A stretch of DNA of 35,368 bases, from NCBI GenBank assembly GCA_964593555.1, contig CAZQIC010000037.1, positions 1 to 35,368 on the forward strand, read 5' to 3'. The stretch's first letter is position 1, and the number at the start of each line of letters is the position of its first letter. Positions 1 through 8,630 of the stretch are shown in pieces. The notes under the pieces were generated by a model. It did no database searches, was not told the DNA's origin, and saw nothing but the letters and a program-made list of their open reading frames with translations. The DNA is from CAZQIC01 sp964593555 (GTDB lineage Bacteria > Bacteroidota > Bacteroidia > JAFLBG01). The position numbers and the translations under genes were made by a program.

Positions 1-153
1 GGGTTCTCCGATTTTTAGTCAAATCTCTAAAAGTGAATTTTTAGAACCCACCTAACGTAAATATAATCATAATTATTTGATTATCAATTAGTTATATCGT
101 TATTTATTAACAATTTGATTTTTAGAACTCCCCTTAAGATAATTGGAAACTAA

Positions 154-2754
154 ATGCAAAGATTTTTTTCTGCTCAAAAATATTTGAAACTAATTACAAC
201 AGGATGCTTTGCATTGTTTTTTTCTTCCCTTTTGTTTTCACAGAAACAATTTAACTTCTGGAACTTTGGTATTAATGCCGGTATGGATTTTAATGGGGGG
301 GCACCTGTTTCAGTTGCTGGTTCGACACTGAATACAAATGAAGGTTGCGCTTCTGTATCTGATAAAAACGGAGCTTTATTGTTTTATACTGATGGTATTA
401 AAGTGTGGAACAAGAGTTATGCACAAATGCCCAATGGCTTTGGTTTGAATGGAAATATTTCCACCACACAAACATTAATCGTTAAACAGCCGGGAAGTTG
501 TACACTGTATTATATTTTCAGCATGCCCTCAAATGCATGTATCAATGATCCTACTGATGGATTGAGATATTCCATAGTAGATTTAAGTCAGCAGAGTGGA
601 TTGGGTGATGTAACAACAAAAAACATATTACTAAAAGCACGTGTTACAGAAAAGGTTACAGCCACATTACATGAAGATAGTTGCAATGTATGGATCGTAG
701 CGCATGAAGTAGATACAGATCTTTTTGTAAGCTATCTTTTAACTTCTACAGGTTTGGTTACAACTCCTGTTAACAGCAACGTTGGAATTATTCATAGTGA
801 AGGTTTGCTTGGATTTGGCTCCATCGGCCAAATGAAAATATCTCCTGATAGTAAAAAATTAGCGTTAGCAACATATATCAACAATGCTCCCACCACAACT
901 AATTTTTGTGAGATACTTGATTTTGATAATCAAACCGGATTGCTTTCTAATCCTATAACATTAACAGAGGCGAAATATGCAACAGCATATGGAGTTGAGT
1001 TTTCACCTGATGCGAGCCGCTTATATATTGCCGGTGCTGCAACAAAAAAAATTTACCAGCTTAATTTGTTTGCTGGCACCAATGCTGCAATTATAGCATC
1101 GTCTACTTTAATTGATTCTGCAAAGTCCGAAGGGATAGGTGCTTTGCAATTAGCTCCTGATGGAAAAATATACCTGGCAAAAAGTGATTCAACAAATTTA
1201 GGTGTAATAAATAGTCCAAATGTTTTAGGCACTGGATGTAATTATATAAATAATGGATTTACATTAACTTCCGGAAAGTCGGTATTGGGATTGCCATCTC
1301 TCATAATTAACACATACGATTGCTCACGACCGCAAATACAAAATATTTCAACGGCCTGCGAAAAAGAAAACATTCCCTTCTCAATTATCGATACATCAGG
1401 TACCACAGTTAATAACATTAAATGGATATTTGGTGATCCGGCATCCGGTAATGCAGATACTTCTTTTCTACCAATGCCCTTGCATCCATATTCAGCAGGA
1501 GGTACGCATACGGTTACCGCAATTATAAGCTACCATTGTAAAAATGATACCGTGTATTCTGTCGTAAATATTAATTCATTGCCAACACTTGTAATGACAA
1601 ATACACTATCTGTTTGTGATGGTTCATCGGGATTGCTTACCACGTCTTCCAATGGTGTAAGTTATTTATGGAGTCCTTCATCAGGACTTTCTTCAACAAC
1701 AGGCACATCAGTTTCAGTTATCACACCAACGCTTAACACGGTTTATACACTTTCGGTTATATCTTCGCAAGGTTGTGTGAAAATTGATTCTGCATCTGTA
1801 ATAATTCGTCCCATTCCGACAGGTGTTCTTACTCAAACATTATCTTATTGTTCAGGTTCATCAGGCATACTTTCAGCAGGAGGTGGGGGAAGTTATGCGT
1901 GGTCGCCTTCTATTGGACTTTCTAATTTAACATCCTCAAACGTGTCTGTAAATTCGCTCACAGATAAAATGTATACGGTAACCGTTACTTCCATTTATGG
2001 TTGTATAAAAATTGATTCGGCTGCCGTAACAATACTACAATTGCCTGTGGTAAATATTACGGGCGATGATTCCGTTTGCTTTGGCAATACATTGTCATTA
2101 ACGGCTTCCGGTGCAAATTCTTATTCATGGTTTCCAACCGGAGGAACTTCATCGACCATCCAGGCACCCGTAGGAAATTATACTGTTATTGGTACCGATA
2201 TAAATGGCTGCACTGCATCTGGGTTTCATACGGTTTTTGCATATAGTGTTGTAGCTGTTGACGCCGGTACCAATATTACAATTACGACAGATTCAAGTAT
2301 TACATTGAGCGCGACCGGGAGCGGTAGTTTTAACTGGTCGCCCACAGAGGGGTTATCTTGCACAAGCTGTCAGAACCCTGTTGCAAATCCTTCTGCGACA
2401 ATAAAATATTATGTTATAAAAACAGATAGTAAGGGTTGCACTTCAATGGATTCAATAACCATAACTGTAGAGAAAATTTGCAGCGATCTTTTTATCCCAA
2501 ATGTTTTTTCGCCGAATAATGACGGCAATAACGATGTGTTTATGATCTATGGAAATTGTATAAAAAAATTGAACATTTCTATTTATAACAGGTGGGGTGA
2601 ATTATTATTTATTAACTCAGATCCTTCTAAGAGTTGGGATGGAAATTATAAGAACAAGGAATTAAATTCTGATGTATTTTACTATGTATTAAATATAGTA
2701 ACAGACAACGGAGAAAATCTTACAAAGAGAGGGAATGTTACACTGGTGAGATAA
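154..2754 (+). CDS. T9SS type B sorting domain (CHU_C) surface protein with Ig/PKD-like repeats
   Basis: Large secreted protein of 866 residues, probably exported by the type IX secretion system and attached to, or released from, the cell surface. Residues 1-30 look like a signal peptide (hydrophobic run ending near LLFSQ). Residues about 30-390 form a propeller-like N-terminal region with recurring 'PDG/PDSKKL' and 'IYLAKS' strands. Residues about 395-475 look PKD-like (IKWIFGDPASG, HTVTAII). About four Ig/PKD-like repeats of roughly 80 residues follow to about 770, each with a Cys-Gly, a W-S-P-S core and a late GC. The last 90 residues match the gliding-motility-associated C-terminal domain: IPNVFSPNNDGNNDVF, then IYNRWGELLF, SWDGNYKNKE and a terminal basic VR. 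No enzymatic motif is visible, so an adhesin or structural role is only inferred. It converges with cca, 24 bp away, and is probably monocistronic. Confidence 0.9.
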   Translation: MQRFFSAQKYLKLITTGCFALFFSSLLFSQKQFNFWNFGINAGMDFNGGAPVSVAGSTLNTNEGCASVSDKNGALLFYTDGIKVWNKSYAQMPNGFGLNGNISTTQTLIVKQPGSCTLYYIFSMPSNACINDPTDGLRYSIVDLSQQSGLGDVTTKNILLKARVTEKVTATLHEDSCNVWIVAHEVDTDLFVSYLLTSTGLVTTPVNSNVGIIHSEGLLGFGSIGQMKISPDSKKLALATYINNAPTTTNFCEILDFDNQTGLLSNPITLTEAKYATAYGVEFSPDASRLYIAGAATKKIYQLNLFAGTNAAIIASSTLIDSAKSEGIGALQLAPDGKIYLAKSDSTNLGVINSPNVLGTGCNYINNGFTLTSGKSVLGLPSLIINTYDCSRPQIQNISTACEKENIPFSIIDTSGTTVNNIKWIFGDPASGNADTSFLPMPLHPYSAGGTHTVTAIISYHCKNDTVYSVVNINSLPTLVMTNTLSVCDGSSGLLTTSSNGVSYLWSPSSGLSSTTGTSVSVITPTLNTVYTLSVISSQGCVKIDSASVIIRPIPTGVLTQTLSYCSGSSGILSAGGGGSYAWSPSIGLSNLTSSNVSVNSLTDKMYTVTVTSIYGCIKIDSAAVTILQLPVVNITGDDSVCFGNTLSLTASGANSYSWFPTGGTSSTIQAPVGNYTVIGTDINGCTASGFHTVFAYSVVAVDAGTNITITTDSSITLSATGSGSFNWSPTEGLSCTSCQNPVANPSATIKYYVIKTDSKGCTSMDSITITVEKICSDLFIPNVFSPNNDGNNDVFMIYGNCIKKLNISIYNRWGELLFINSDPSKSWDGNYKNKELNSDVFYYVLNIVTDNGENLTKRGNVTLVR

Positions 2755-2776
2755 AGTAGGTCAATTACCGGCCACC

Positions 2777-2797
2777 GATTACTGATTACTGATTACC
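2777..2797. repeat. 7-bp tandem repeat (GATTACT x3) at a convergent gene junction
   Basis: Three tandem heptamers (GATTACT, GATTACT, GATTACC) lie between the surface-protein stop and the end of cca. On the minus strand the repeat supplies the last codons (…VISNQ) and the TAA stop of cca, so the repeat has become coding. Confidence 0.8.
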
Positions 2798-4200
2798 GAC
2801 AAACCCAGTTCCTTTCCCTTTTCCAGCATAAAGCGGTTTGCTTCTTCGAAATCATTTTTAATCTCGCCTTCTAATATTGCTTCGCGTATCGCGTCTTTAA
2901 TAATTCCCACATTCTTACTTGCAGGGATATTGAATGTTTGCATAATGTATTCTCCGGTAATTGGAGGCTGCCAGTTACGGATATTATCTTTTTCTTCTAT
3001 CTCTTTTAATTTCTGGCGGACTACTTCAAAATTTTTGAGATATTTCTGAACCTTCAATGGGTTTTTACTGGTGATATCTGCTTCGCACAAGGTCATCAGG
3101 TCATCAATATCATTACCTGCTTCAAACAACAATCTTCTTACAGCAGAATCCGTTACTTCTGTTCTCGACAAAACGATAGGACGCAAATGTAGAAGCACTA
3201 ATTTTTGTACATACTTCATCTTTTCATTCAGTGGTAATTTTAGTTCCGCAAATATTTTAGGCACCATTCTCGATCCCCTGTCTTCATGTCCATGAAATGT
3301 CCAGCCATGATCTTCTTCAAAACGTTTGGTTTCAGGCTTTGCAATGTCATGTAAAATAGCAGCCCAGCGCAGCCACAGATCATTTGTATTACGGGAAATA
3401 TTATCCAGCACCTCCAGTGTATGATAAAAATTATCCTTGTGTCCTTTTCCTTTAATGATCTCTACACCCTGCAGCAATACCATTTGAGGAAATATTTTAT
3501 GCAGCAATCCCGTATCAAAAAGTAATTTAAATCCAACAGATGGAACAGGGGCGAGGATAATTTTATTTAGCTCGTCAGCGATCCTTTCTTTGGAAACAAT
3601 CTCTATCCTGTCCTTGTTTTTTTTTATTGACTCAATAGATTCTTTTGTAATGATAAAACCCAATTGTGTAGAGAATCTTATTGCCCGCATCATTCTCAAT
3701 GGGTCATCCGAATAAGTTATATCGGGATCAAGAGGAGTTTTGATAGTATTGTTTTCAAGATCCTGTATTCCGCCAAAGGGATCAAGCAGTTCACCATAGT
3801 TTTTTTTGTTGAGGGAAATAGCCAGGGCATTAATCGTAAAATCTCTTCTATCCTGGTCGTCCTTAAGTGTGCCATCTTCAACGACTGGTTTACGCGAATT
3901 ACGATCGTATGATTCCTTCCTGGCACCAACAAACTCAATATCATAATCATGGTATTTTATTTGCGCCGTCCCAAAATTTTTGAAAACAGTTACTGGAAAT
4001 TCCTTTCCTAATTTTTTTGATACGGCTTCTGCCAACTCAATACCTTTACCTATAGCGACCACATCAATATCCTTGCAAGGGCGATTTAACAATAAATCTC
4101 GCACCCAACCACCGATAACGTAAGCATCCACATTGATCTCTGAAGCACATTCAGATACAATTGAAAAAACCGGGTGGATTAAATGTTGTTTATAGTTCAA
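2779..4200 (-). CDS. cca: CCA tRNA nucleotidyltransferase with HD domain
   Basis: Adds or repairs the 3' CCA of tRNAs in the cytoplasm. That activity matters here because the tRNA-Arg in this window does not encode its CCA. Length is 473 residues. The class II nucleotidyltransferase head is clear: GGWVRDLLLNR around residue 30, the metal-binding DID of CKDIDVVAIG, then RRDFTINALAI and DDPLRMMRAIRF. The C-terminal half has an HD phosphohydrolase signature (ILHDIAKPETK, later HGHEDRGS). The start is a TTG at 4200. It is preferred because the encoded MNYKQHLIHPVF resembles the usual N-terminus of the family in this phylum, and an in-frame TAA lies three codons upstream. Both ends of the gene touch short degenerate repeats: the start codon sits at the edge of a TTTGAACT-type repeat and the stop lies in the GATTACT repeat. 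Confidence 0.93.
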   Translation of the reverse strand: MNYKQHLIHPVFSIVSECASEINVDAYVIGGWVRDLLLNRPCKDIDVVAIGKGIELAEAVSKKLGKEFPVTVFKNFGTAQIKYHDYDIEFVGARKESYDRNSRKPVVEDGTLKDDQDRRDFTINALAISLNKKNYGELLDPFGGIQDLENNTIKTPLDPDITYSDDPLRMMRAIRFSTQLGFIITKESIESIKKNKDRIEIVSKERIADELNKIILAPVPSVGFKLLFDTGLLHKIFPQMVLLQGVEIIKGKGHKDNFYHTLEVLDNISRNTNDLWLRWAAILHDIAKPETKRFEEDHGWTFHGHEDRGSRMVPKIFAELKLPLNEKMKYVQKLVLLHLRPIVLSRTEVTDSAVRRLLFEAGNDIDDLMTLCEADITSKNPLKVQKYLKNFEVVRQKLKEIEEKDNIRNWQPPITGEYIMQTFNIPASKNVGIIKDAIREAILEGEIKNDFEEANRFMLEKGKELGLSVISNQ

Positions 4201-4207
4201 AGCTTGT

Positions 4208-4280
4208 TAGTTCAGAGTTCAAAGTTAAAAAGTTTAAGGTAAATGTTTGTTTCAGGTTAAGAGTTTAAAGTTTAAGGTTG
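4208..4280. repeat. Degenerate AGTTTAAAGTTTAAGGTT-type tandem repeat
   Basis: An imperfect run of 6-8 bp units (AGTTCAGAGTTCAAAG, AGTTTAAGGT, AGAGTTTAAAGTTTAAGG) fills the spacer upstream of cca. Related sequence recurs at 4731-4760, about 6296-6316 and about 6462-6493, always at gene ends. The 4201-4363 spacer otherwise shows no gene and only weak stem-loop potential. Confidence 0.7.
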
Positions 4281-4363
4281 GTTACGAAATGTAGGGTTTA
4301 TTGAAGGGGCTTTTTTTTATCAAGAAAATGCGCAAAAATCAATAACTGTCGGAGAGCGCGATT

Positions 4364-4693
4364 CTATGTTTTATAACCTTGTTTGGTATTTTTTTTACGA
4401 TTTGTTTTGTATAAGTCCCTCTCAAAATTTATTGTAGTACAATTTGGACAAGCCAATTCCATGTTGTGAAGTTTGACTGCGCCTAGCTTTGCTTCATGCT
4501 TTAATTTTTCTTTTTCTTTATCAAGCTTCGAAATTGCGATTTCTAAAGATTTGTCTCCTAGAATTTCGCCACAATTCTTGCATGCAGAGTTCTTAAGTAT
4601 TCCGTAGTTGTATCTCCTGGAAAACTTGTTCCAGATACTTGTTAGAAGAATCAAGCCGCTTAAGATTCCAACTCCTATTATTAAACTACTCAT
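4364..4693 (-). CDS. Small membrane-anchored zinc-ribbon protein, hypothetical
   Basis: Unrecognised protein of 109 residues. An N-terminal hydrophobic helix (residues about 3-22, SSLIIGVGILSGLILLTSIW) is followed by a basic stretch (NKFSRRYNYG), which suggests a single-pass inner-membrane anchor with a cytoplasmic tail. The tail has two CxxC pairs, CKNC near residue 38 and CPNC near residue 82, separated by a charged helix (LDKEKEKLKHEAKL). This is the layout of a split zinc ribbon or rubredoxin-like knuckle. The C-terminus is short and Lys/Arg rich. It lies between tsaC and cca on the same strand but is flanked on both sides by repeat-filled spacers, so co-transcription is uncertain. Function unknown. 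Confidence 0.6.
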   Translation of the reverse strand: MSSLIIGVGILSGLILLTSIWNKFSRRYNYGILKNSACKNCGEILGDKSLEIAISKLDKEKEKLKHEAKLGAVKLHNMELACPNCTTINFERDLYKTNRKKNTKQGYKT

Positions 4694-4730
4694 ATGTAGT
4701 ATGCTTAAATAAAAATAACAAACTAAATAA

Positions 4731-4760
4731 CCTTAAACACCAAACCCGGAACTTTAAACT
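4731..4760. repeat. Degenerate TTTAAAGTT-type repeat after tsaC
   Basis: On the minus strand this reads GTTTAAAGTTCCGGGTTTGG followed by a further TTTAAGG unit, immediately after the TGA of tsaC. It belongs to the same low-complexity family as 4208-4280. Confidence 0.55.
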
Positions 4761-5329
4761 CACTTCCTAACAATCTTAATTTCTCCCGACTCACTTAATT
4801 TTATAATCGATGATGGTGCAGACAATCCATATTCTTCCTGGCGATGATTTACTATATGGTCAACTTTTTCTTTAATACGGTCATCTATTTCGTAAAAGTT
4901 TAGTGGTGAATTTTCTCCGCTTATGTTTGCAGATGTAGAAACAATTGGCCTACCGAATTTGTAAATTAATTTATTGCAAAAATCATCCTTGCATATTCTT
5001 ACAGCTAGACTGCCATCTGTGGCCAATACATTGCTGGCAATGCCATGAGTTTTGTCATAAATAATTGTCAATGGTTTATCACTTGCTTCAATTAATTCCC
5101 AAGCCACTTCGGGAATATCGCGCACATGTTTCATCATCATGTTGTCATTGCACATCAACACAATCAGACTTTTGGATTCTTCGCGTTGCTTTATTTCAAA
5201 AATTTTCTTTACAGCTTCGGGGTTTGTCGCATCACAACCTATCCCCCAAATAGTATCAGTAGGGTAGAGGATAGTGCCTCCTTTACGAAGTACTTCTAAT
5301 GCTTTTTGTATTTCACTCTCAGTATTCAT
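4760..5329 (-). CDS. tsaC: L-threonylcarbamoyladenylate synthase (YrdC/Sua5 family)
   Basis: Makes L-threonylcarbamoyl-AMP from threonine, bicarbonate and ATP, the first step of the t6A37 modification of ANN-decoding tRNAs. At 189 residues it is the short YrdC-only form, without the Sua5 extension. Diagnostic segments are YPTDTIWGIGCDATN near residue 22, the nucleotide-binding KQREESKSLIVLM, and STSANISGENSP near residue 132. Its ATG overlaps the TAA of the upstream glycosyltransferase by one base (TAATG), so translational coupling is likely. Its stop abuts the TTTAAAGTT repeat. Confidence 0.92.
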   Translation of the reverse strand: MNTESEIQKALEVLRKGGTILYPTDTIWGIGCDATNPEAVKKIFEIKQREESKSLIVLMCNDNMMMKHVRDIPEVAWELIEASDKPLTIIYDKTHGIASNVLATDGSLAVRICKDDFCNKLIYKFGRPIVSTSANISGENSPLNFYEIDDRIKEKVDHIVNHRQEEYGLSAPSSIIKLSESGEIKIVRK

Positions 5330-6327
5330 TATAATAAAGCATTTTTAACATTAATGTTTAGTGCACATTTAAAATGCCCTTCCGGACAAGTTTTGTAACC
5401 GTGTAATCCACAAGGTCTGCAGTAAAGTTTTTCTTCTATCTGAATTACTTTTTTATTATCACTCAACGGACCAAATCCAAATTCAGGAATAGTAGAACAG
5501 AAAAATGCCCTTACAGGTGCATTCATTGCTGATGCAATATGTAGCGGAGCCGAATCATTTACAAAATTCATTTCTGCACTCTTCACCAATGCCGCTGATT
5601 GCATAAATGAAAGTTGCCCGGCCAGATTTATGCATTGAGCATTTGTCGATCTTATTTCTTCACAAAGAGCATGATCAGATGCAGAGCCCAATAAATAAAT
5701 TTTGCAAGATGGATCCAACGACTTAATAAGTTCTATCCATTTTTCTTTTGGCAATTGTTTTGTGAACCAAACCGATGAAGGTGCAATACAATAATACTTT
5801 TGTCTCTGATATTTTTTTACAAAATCAAAATCAGCAGTTGAGGGATAAAGCTTTGGTAAAGCAAAATTTTTATCAGTTATATCTTCTATCAGTCGATTAT
5901 TCCTTTCAACTTCATGCTTACCATTATTGATTTCATGTTCAATAGATCGTGTATAACAAAAAGAAAAAGGATTTTTCTTAAACCCAATTTTATTTTTTGC
6001 ACCGGACAAAAAAGTGATAAAACCCGAACTGCCAAAGCGATGCAGGTTAATTATATAGTCGTACTTTTTTTTTCTAACTGACGATGTAATTTTTAACAGG
6101 TTCAAAAATTTGCCATTCTTTTTGTCCCAAATAATAACCTCATTAAGATGGGGATTGTTTTCCAATAAGGTTTCATTACCCTTTCGTAGAAGAAAATCAA
6201 CTTTACTGTTTGGATAGAAGTTTTTTATTTTTTCGACTATACCTGTAGCAAGTATCACATCGCCTATGAAAGCGGTCTGAATGATAAGAAAACTGGAAGT
6301 TGGAGGTTCGAGGTTGGAGCGATTCAA
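5329..6327 (-). CDS. Glycosyltransferase family 9 (ADP-heptose:LPS heptosyltransferase-like)
   Basis: GT9 enzyme of 332 residues, expected to transfer a heptose or related sugar to the LPS core on the cytoplasmic face of the inner membrane. Typical features are the N-terminal FLIIQTAFIGDVILATG, the central CIAPSSVWFTKQLPKEKW, and the C-terminal donor-site segment VNDSAPLHIASAMNAPVRAF. A Cys-rich tail (YCRPCG…CPEGHFKC), seen in many GT9 proteins, follows. The start is uncertain. The only upstream initiation codon in frame is TTG at 6327, and the first dozen residues (NRSNLEPPTSS) are encoded by a GGTTGGAGGTTCGAGG-like repeat; family members usually begin close to FLIIQ. The acceptor sugar cannot be read from the sequence. 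The gene is coupled to tsaC by a one-base overlap. Confidence 0.85.
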   Translation of the reverse strand: MNRSNLEPPTSSFLIIQTAFIGDVILATGIVEKIKNFYPNSKVDFLLRKGNETLLENNPHLNEVIIWDKKNGKFLNLLKITSSVRKKKYDYIINLHRFGSSGFITFLSGAKNKIGFKKNPFSFCYTRSIEHEINNGKHEVERNNRLIEDITDKNFALPKLYPSTADFDFVKKYQRQKYYCIAPSSVWFTKQLPKEKWIELIKSLDPSCKIYLLGSASDHALCEEIRSTNAQCINLAGQLSFMQSAALVKSAEMNFVNDSAPLHIASAMNAPVRAFFCSTIPEFGFGPLSDNKKVIQIEEKLYCRPCGLHGYKTCPEGHFKCALNINVKNALL

Positions 6328-6354
6328 TTTTTTTTCAATTGTCTATATCTTGTT

Positions 6355-6452
6355 CCAAAGTGAAATATAAAACGGCCTATTATTCTTTGCCTCATCCCCT
6401 TGCCTTCTCCAAAGGAGAAGGGGGTGTTGAACTATTTTATATTTCACTTTGG
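6355..6452. mobile_element. 98-bp MITE-like element with perfect 18-bp terminal inverted repeats
   Basis: The arms CCAAAGTGAAATATAAAA (6355-6372) and its exact reverse complement (6435-6452) enclose 62 bp. Inside is a second perfect hairpin, CCTTCTCC-AAA-GGAGAAGG (6403-6421). There is no coding capacity and no clear target-site duplication. It sits between the GT9 gene and dapD, and either arm pairing or the inner hairpin could affect transcripts crossing it. It is called a miniature element from structure alone; further genomic copies would be needed to confirm mobility. Confidence 0.6.
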
Positions 6453-6491
6453 TATTATTCTGGAACTCAAACCCAACTTTAACTTTGAACT

Positions 6492-7298
6492 TTATACTGC
6501 TACATCATATTCTCTCAACGCATCATTAAGCGACGTCTTAAGATCTGTACTTTCTTTACGTGAACCAATTATAATTGCACAAGGCACCTGGTATTCACCA
6601 GCATTAAATTTTTTAGTGTATGACCCCGGTATTACAACAGATCTTGCAGGTACATGTCCTTTGTATTCAATCGCTGAGGAACCACTAACATCAATTATTT
6701 TTGTCGATTTGGTAATCACAACATTTGCACCCAATACTGCTTGTTTGCCAATGTGTGCGCCCTCCACCACAATACATCTTGATCCTACAAAACATCCATC
6801 TTCAATAATAACCGGAGCAGCTTGTACGGGTTCCAATACGCCTCCAATACCAACACCGCCACTCAGGTGTACATCTTTTCCAATTTGGGCGCATGATCCA
6901 ACTGTAGCCCATGTATCTACCATTGTACCGCTATCTACATAAGCGCCAATGTTCACATAACTCGGCATCATGATGACACCTTTTGCAAGGTATGCGCCGT
7001 AACGTGCCACAGCATGCGGTACTACCCGCACTCCAAGTGCTTCATAATTTCTTTTCAGTTTCATTTTATCATAAAACTCAAGAGGTCCTGCTTCAAGGGT
7101 TTCCATTTTCTGAATTGGAAAATATAAGATCACAGCTTTTTTTATCCATTCATTTACCTGCCATGTGTCACCCTTAGGTTCGGCAACACGCAACTTTCCT
7201 TTATCCAGTTGTTCTATAACTTCACGTATAGTATTTTGAGTTTTTTCTTCTTTAAGTAAGGCTCTGTCTGCCCAGGCAGCTTCGATTATCTGTTGCAT
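6492..7298 (-). CDS. dapD: 2,3,4,5-tetrahydropyridine-2,6-dicarboxylate N-succinyltransferase
   Basis: Succinylates tetrahydrodipicolinate in the succinylase branch of the diaminopimelate/lysine pathway, supplying lysine and meso-DAP for peptidoglycan. Length from the ATG at 7298 is 268 residues, close to the family norm. The reading frame stays open for 31 codons upstream, but that part reads through a repeat and gives an atypical leader, so it is excluded. The N-terminal helical part (MQQIIEAAWADRALL) is followed by a left-handed beta-helix of hexapeptides: VMMPSYVNIGAYVDSGTMVD, then GVGIGGVLEP and GANVVITKSTKI. A possible Bacteroidota -7 box lies just upstream (7313-7320). Confidence 0.95.
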   Translation of the reverse strand: MQQIIEAAWADRALLKEEKTQNTIREVIEQLDKGKLRVAEPKGDTWQVNEWIKKAVILYFPIQKMETLEAGPLEFYDKMKLKRNYEALGVRVVPHAVARYGAYLAKGVIMMPSYVNIGAYVDSGTMVDTWATVGSCAQIGKDVHLSGGVGIGGVLEPVQAAPVIIEDGCFVGSRCIVVEGAHIGKQAVLGANVVITKSTKIIDVSGSSAIEYKGHVPARSVVIPGSYTKKFNAGEYQVPCAIIIGSRKESTDLKTSLNDALREYDVAV

Positions 7299-7312
7299 AA
7301 AAATATTTTGTT

Positions 7313-7320
7313 CAAAAATA
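7313..7320 (-). promoter_or_regulatory. Candidate -7 box (TATTTTTG) for dapD
   Basis: On the minus strand TATTTTTG matches TAnnTTTG and lies 14 bp upstream of the dapD ATG, which would give a very short leader. No -33 TTG is seen at the usual spacing, so this is a weak call. Confidence 0.3.
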
Positions 7321-7334
7321 CGAAATTTGTATAG

Positions 7335-7415
7335 ATGTTCTCTGTGTTTGTCCGCGTAATCTGTGGTGAACTTTTTTACCACGGATAGCACAGATTTTCA
7401 CAGATTAAGAAGGAT
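7335..7415. repeat. Intergenic inverted repeat of the ACCACGGAT…CACAGATT type
   Basis: The segment contains AATCTGTG and, about 30 bp later, CACAGATT, with an inner TGGT/ACCA pair, so it can form an extended imperfect hairpin. It fills part of the 308 bp divergent spacer between dapD and ruvX. The rest of that spacer (7416-7606) is A/T rich. The only possible signal seen there is a loose TAATGTTTG upstream of ruvX. Confidence 0.45.
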
Positions 7416-7606
7416 TAAATTTTGAATTTATATTTGAAATTTTTCTTTTCATAAGATACTGTTTCTTTTGGAAGATATTTTTTCTTAGGTCGTACACTTT
7501 GCCCGTTTAAGGAGTGTTCTACCTATGCTTCGCCTTCAGTAATATAAATTGAGTTAATAATTGTTAAAAAACGGTCTTTTTGCATAATGTTTGCTAATTT
7601 TATAAT

Positions 7607-8035
7607 ATGGGTCGTATAATGGCTATTGATTACGGAACAAAGCGGGTTGGAATAGCGGTTACTGATCCATTGCAAATGATCTCGAATGGATTAACAACAG
7701 TTCATTCAAGTGAATTGATGGATTTTTTGCAAAAATATTTTACAAAGGAAAAAGTGGATTGTGTGGTAGTTGGCGAACCAAAAAATTTAAATAATGAACC
7801 TTCGCAATCGGCAGTATTTGTTGAACAGTTTATTAAACAGTTCATTAAAAAATTTCCTGGCATGCAATTGGAGAGAGTTGATGAACGATTCACTTCTAAA
7901 ATTGCTCAACAAACAATGTTGATGGGGGGATTAAAAAAAAAAGACAGGCAAAATAAAGAATTGGTGGATGAAATAAGCGCGACTATTATTTTGCAGTCGT
8001 TTATGGAAGCAAAAAGTTTTAAAGAGAATAGATAA
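7607..8035 (+). CDS. ruvX: RuvX/YqgF family RNase H-like nuclease (putative Holliday junction resolvase)
   Basis: Small cytoplasmic nuclease of the RNase H fold, 142 residues, the usual family size. YqgF proteins have been linked to 16S pre-rRNA 5' processing and to Holliday junction resolution. Catalytic positions are visible: Asp8 in MAIDYGTKRVGIAVTDP, the Glu in VVVGEPKNLNN, the VDERFTS motif and the late Asp in VDEISATIIL. It is followed directly by def with a one-base TAATG overlap, which indicates translational coupling. It is the first gene of a three-gene plus-strand unit diverging from dapD. Confidence 0.93.
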   Translation: MGRIMAIDYGTKRVGIAVTDPLQMISNGLTTVHSSELMDFLQKYFTKEKVDCVVVGEPKNLNNEPSQSAVFVEQFIKQFIKKFPGMQLERVDERFTSKIAQQTMLMGGLKKKDRQNKELVDEISATIILQSFMEAKSFKENR

Positions 8036-8622
8036 TGGTTTTACCAATTGTAGCATATGGCGATCCTGTACTTAGAAAAGTAGGTGCTGAGATAGATGAA
8101 AATTATTCGGGGCTTGAGACCCTTATTGAGAATATGTTCGAGACCATGTATGCCGCTACAGGCGTTGGTTTGGCGGCTCCGCAGGTGGGTAAAGCTATTC
8201 GGCTTTTTATTGTTGATGCCTCGCCTTTTGCGGAAGATAAAGATGATGATGACAAACCGATAAAAGGGAATTTACAATTAAAGGATTTTAAAAAAATATT
8301 CATCAATGCAAAAGTTGTTAATGAAGTGGGAGAGGAGTGGAAATTTAATGAAGGTTGCTTGAGTATTCCTAAAATTCGTGAAGATGTTTTCCGAAGGCCA
8401 AAAATCCGTATCCAGTATTACGATGAAAAATTTAAATATCATGATGAAGAGTATGAAGGGGTTGCGGCCCGTATTATTCAGCATGAGTATGATCATATAG
8501 AAGGGAAGTTATTTACAGACAGAATAAATCCATTGCGTAAGCGTTTACTCAAGGGTAAGCTTTCTGATATTTCAAAAGGGAACATTGATGTGGCGTATAA
8601 AATGAAATTTCCAATTAAATAA
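8035..8622 (+). CDS. def: Peptide deformylase
   Basis: Removes the N-formyl group from nascent proteins in the cytoplasm. At 195 residues, all three motifs are present: GVGLAAPQVG (residues 43-52), EGCLSIP with the metal ligand Cys108, and QHEYDHIEGKLF with His150, catalytic Glu151 and His154. An acidic insertion (about residues 64-80, AEDKDDDDKPIKGN) lies between motifs 1 and 2, as is common in this phylum. The ATG overlaps the ruvX stop. Confidence 0.96.
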   Translation: MVLPIVAYGDPVLRKVGAEIDENYSGLETLIENMFETMYAATGVGLAAPQVGKAIRLFIVDASPFAEDKDDDDKPIKGNLQLKDFKKIFINAKVVNEVGEEWKFNEGCLSIPKIREDVFRRPKIRIQYYDEKFKYHDEEYEGVAARIIQHEYDHIEGKLFTDRINPLRKRLLKGKLSDISKGNIDVAYKMKFPIK

Positions 8623-8630
8623 AATTTAAG

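Noticed and set aside
4208..4280. CRISPR-like array in the repeat-rich spacer
   Set aside because: The units are 6-8 bp, degenerate and without spacers; no cas genes are present.
6400..6942. 180-residue plus-strand open frame covering the MITE-like element and dapD
   Set aside because: It is antisense to dapD, which has full family motifs; the Ser/Thr/Pro-rich translation is a shadow.
7392..7606. Possible small RNA gene in the dapD-ruvX spacer
   Set aside because: Only an intergenic inverted repeat and A/T-rich sequence are seen; there is no promoter-hairpin-T run combination.
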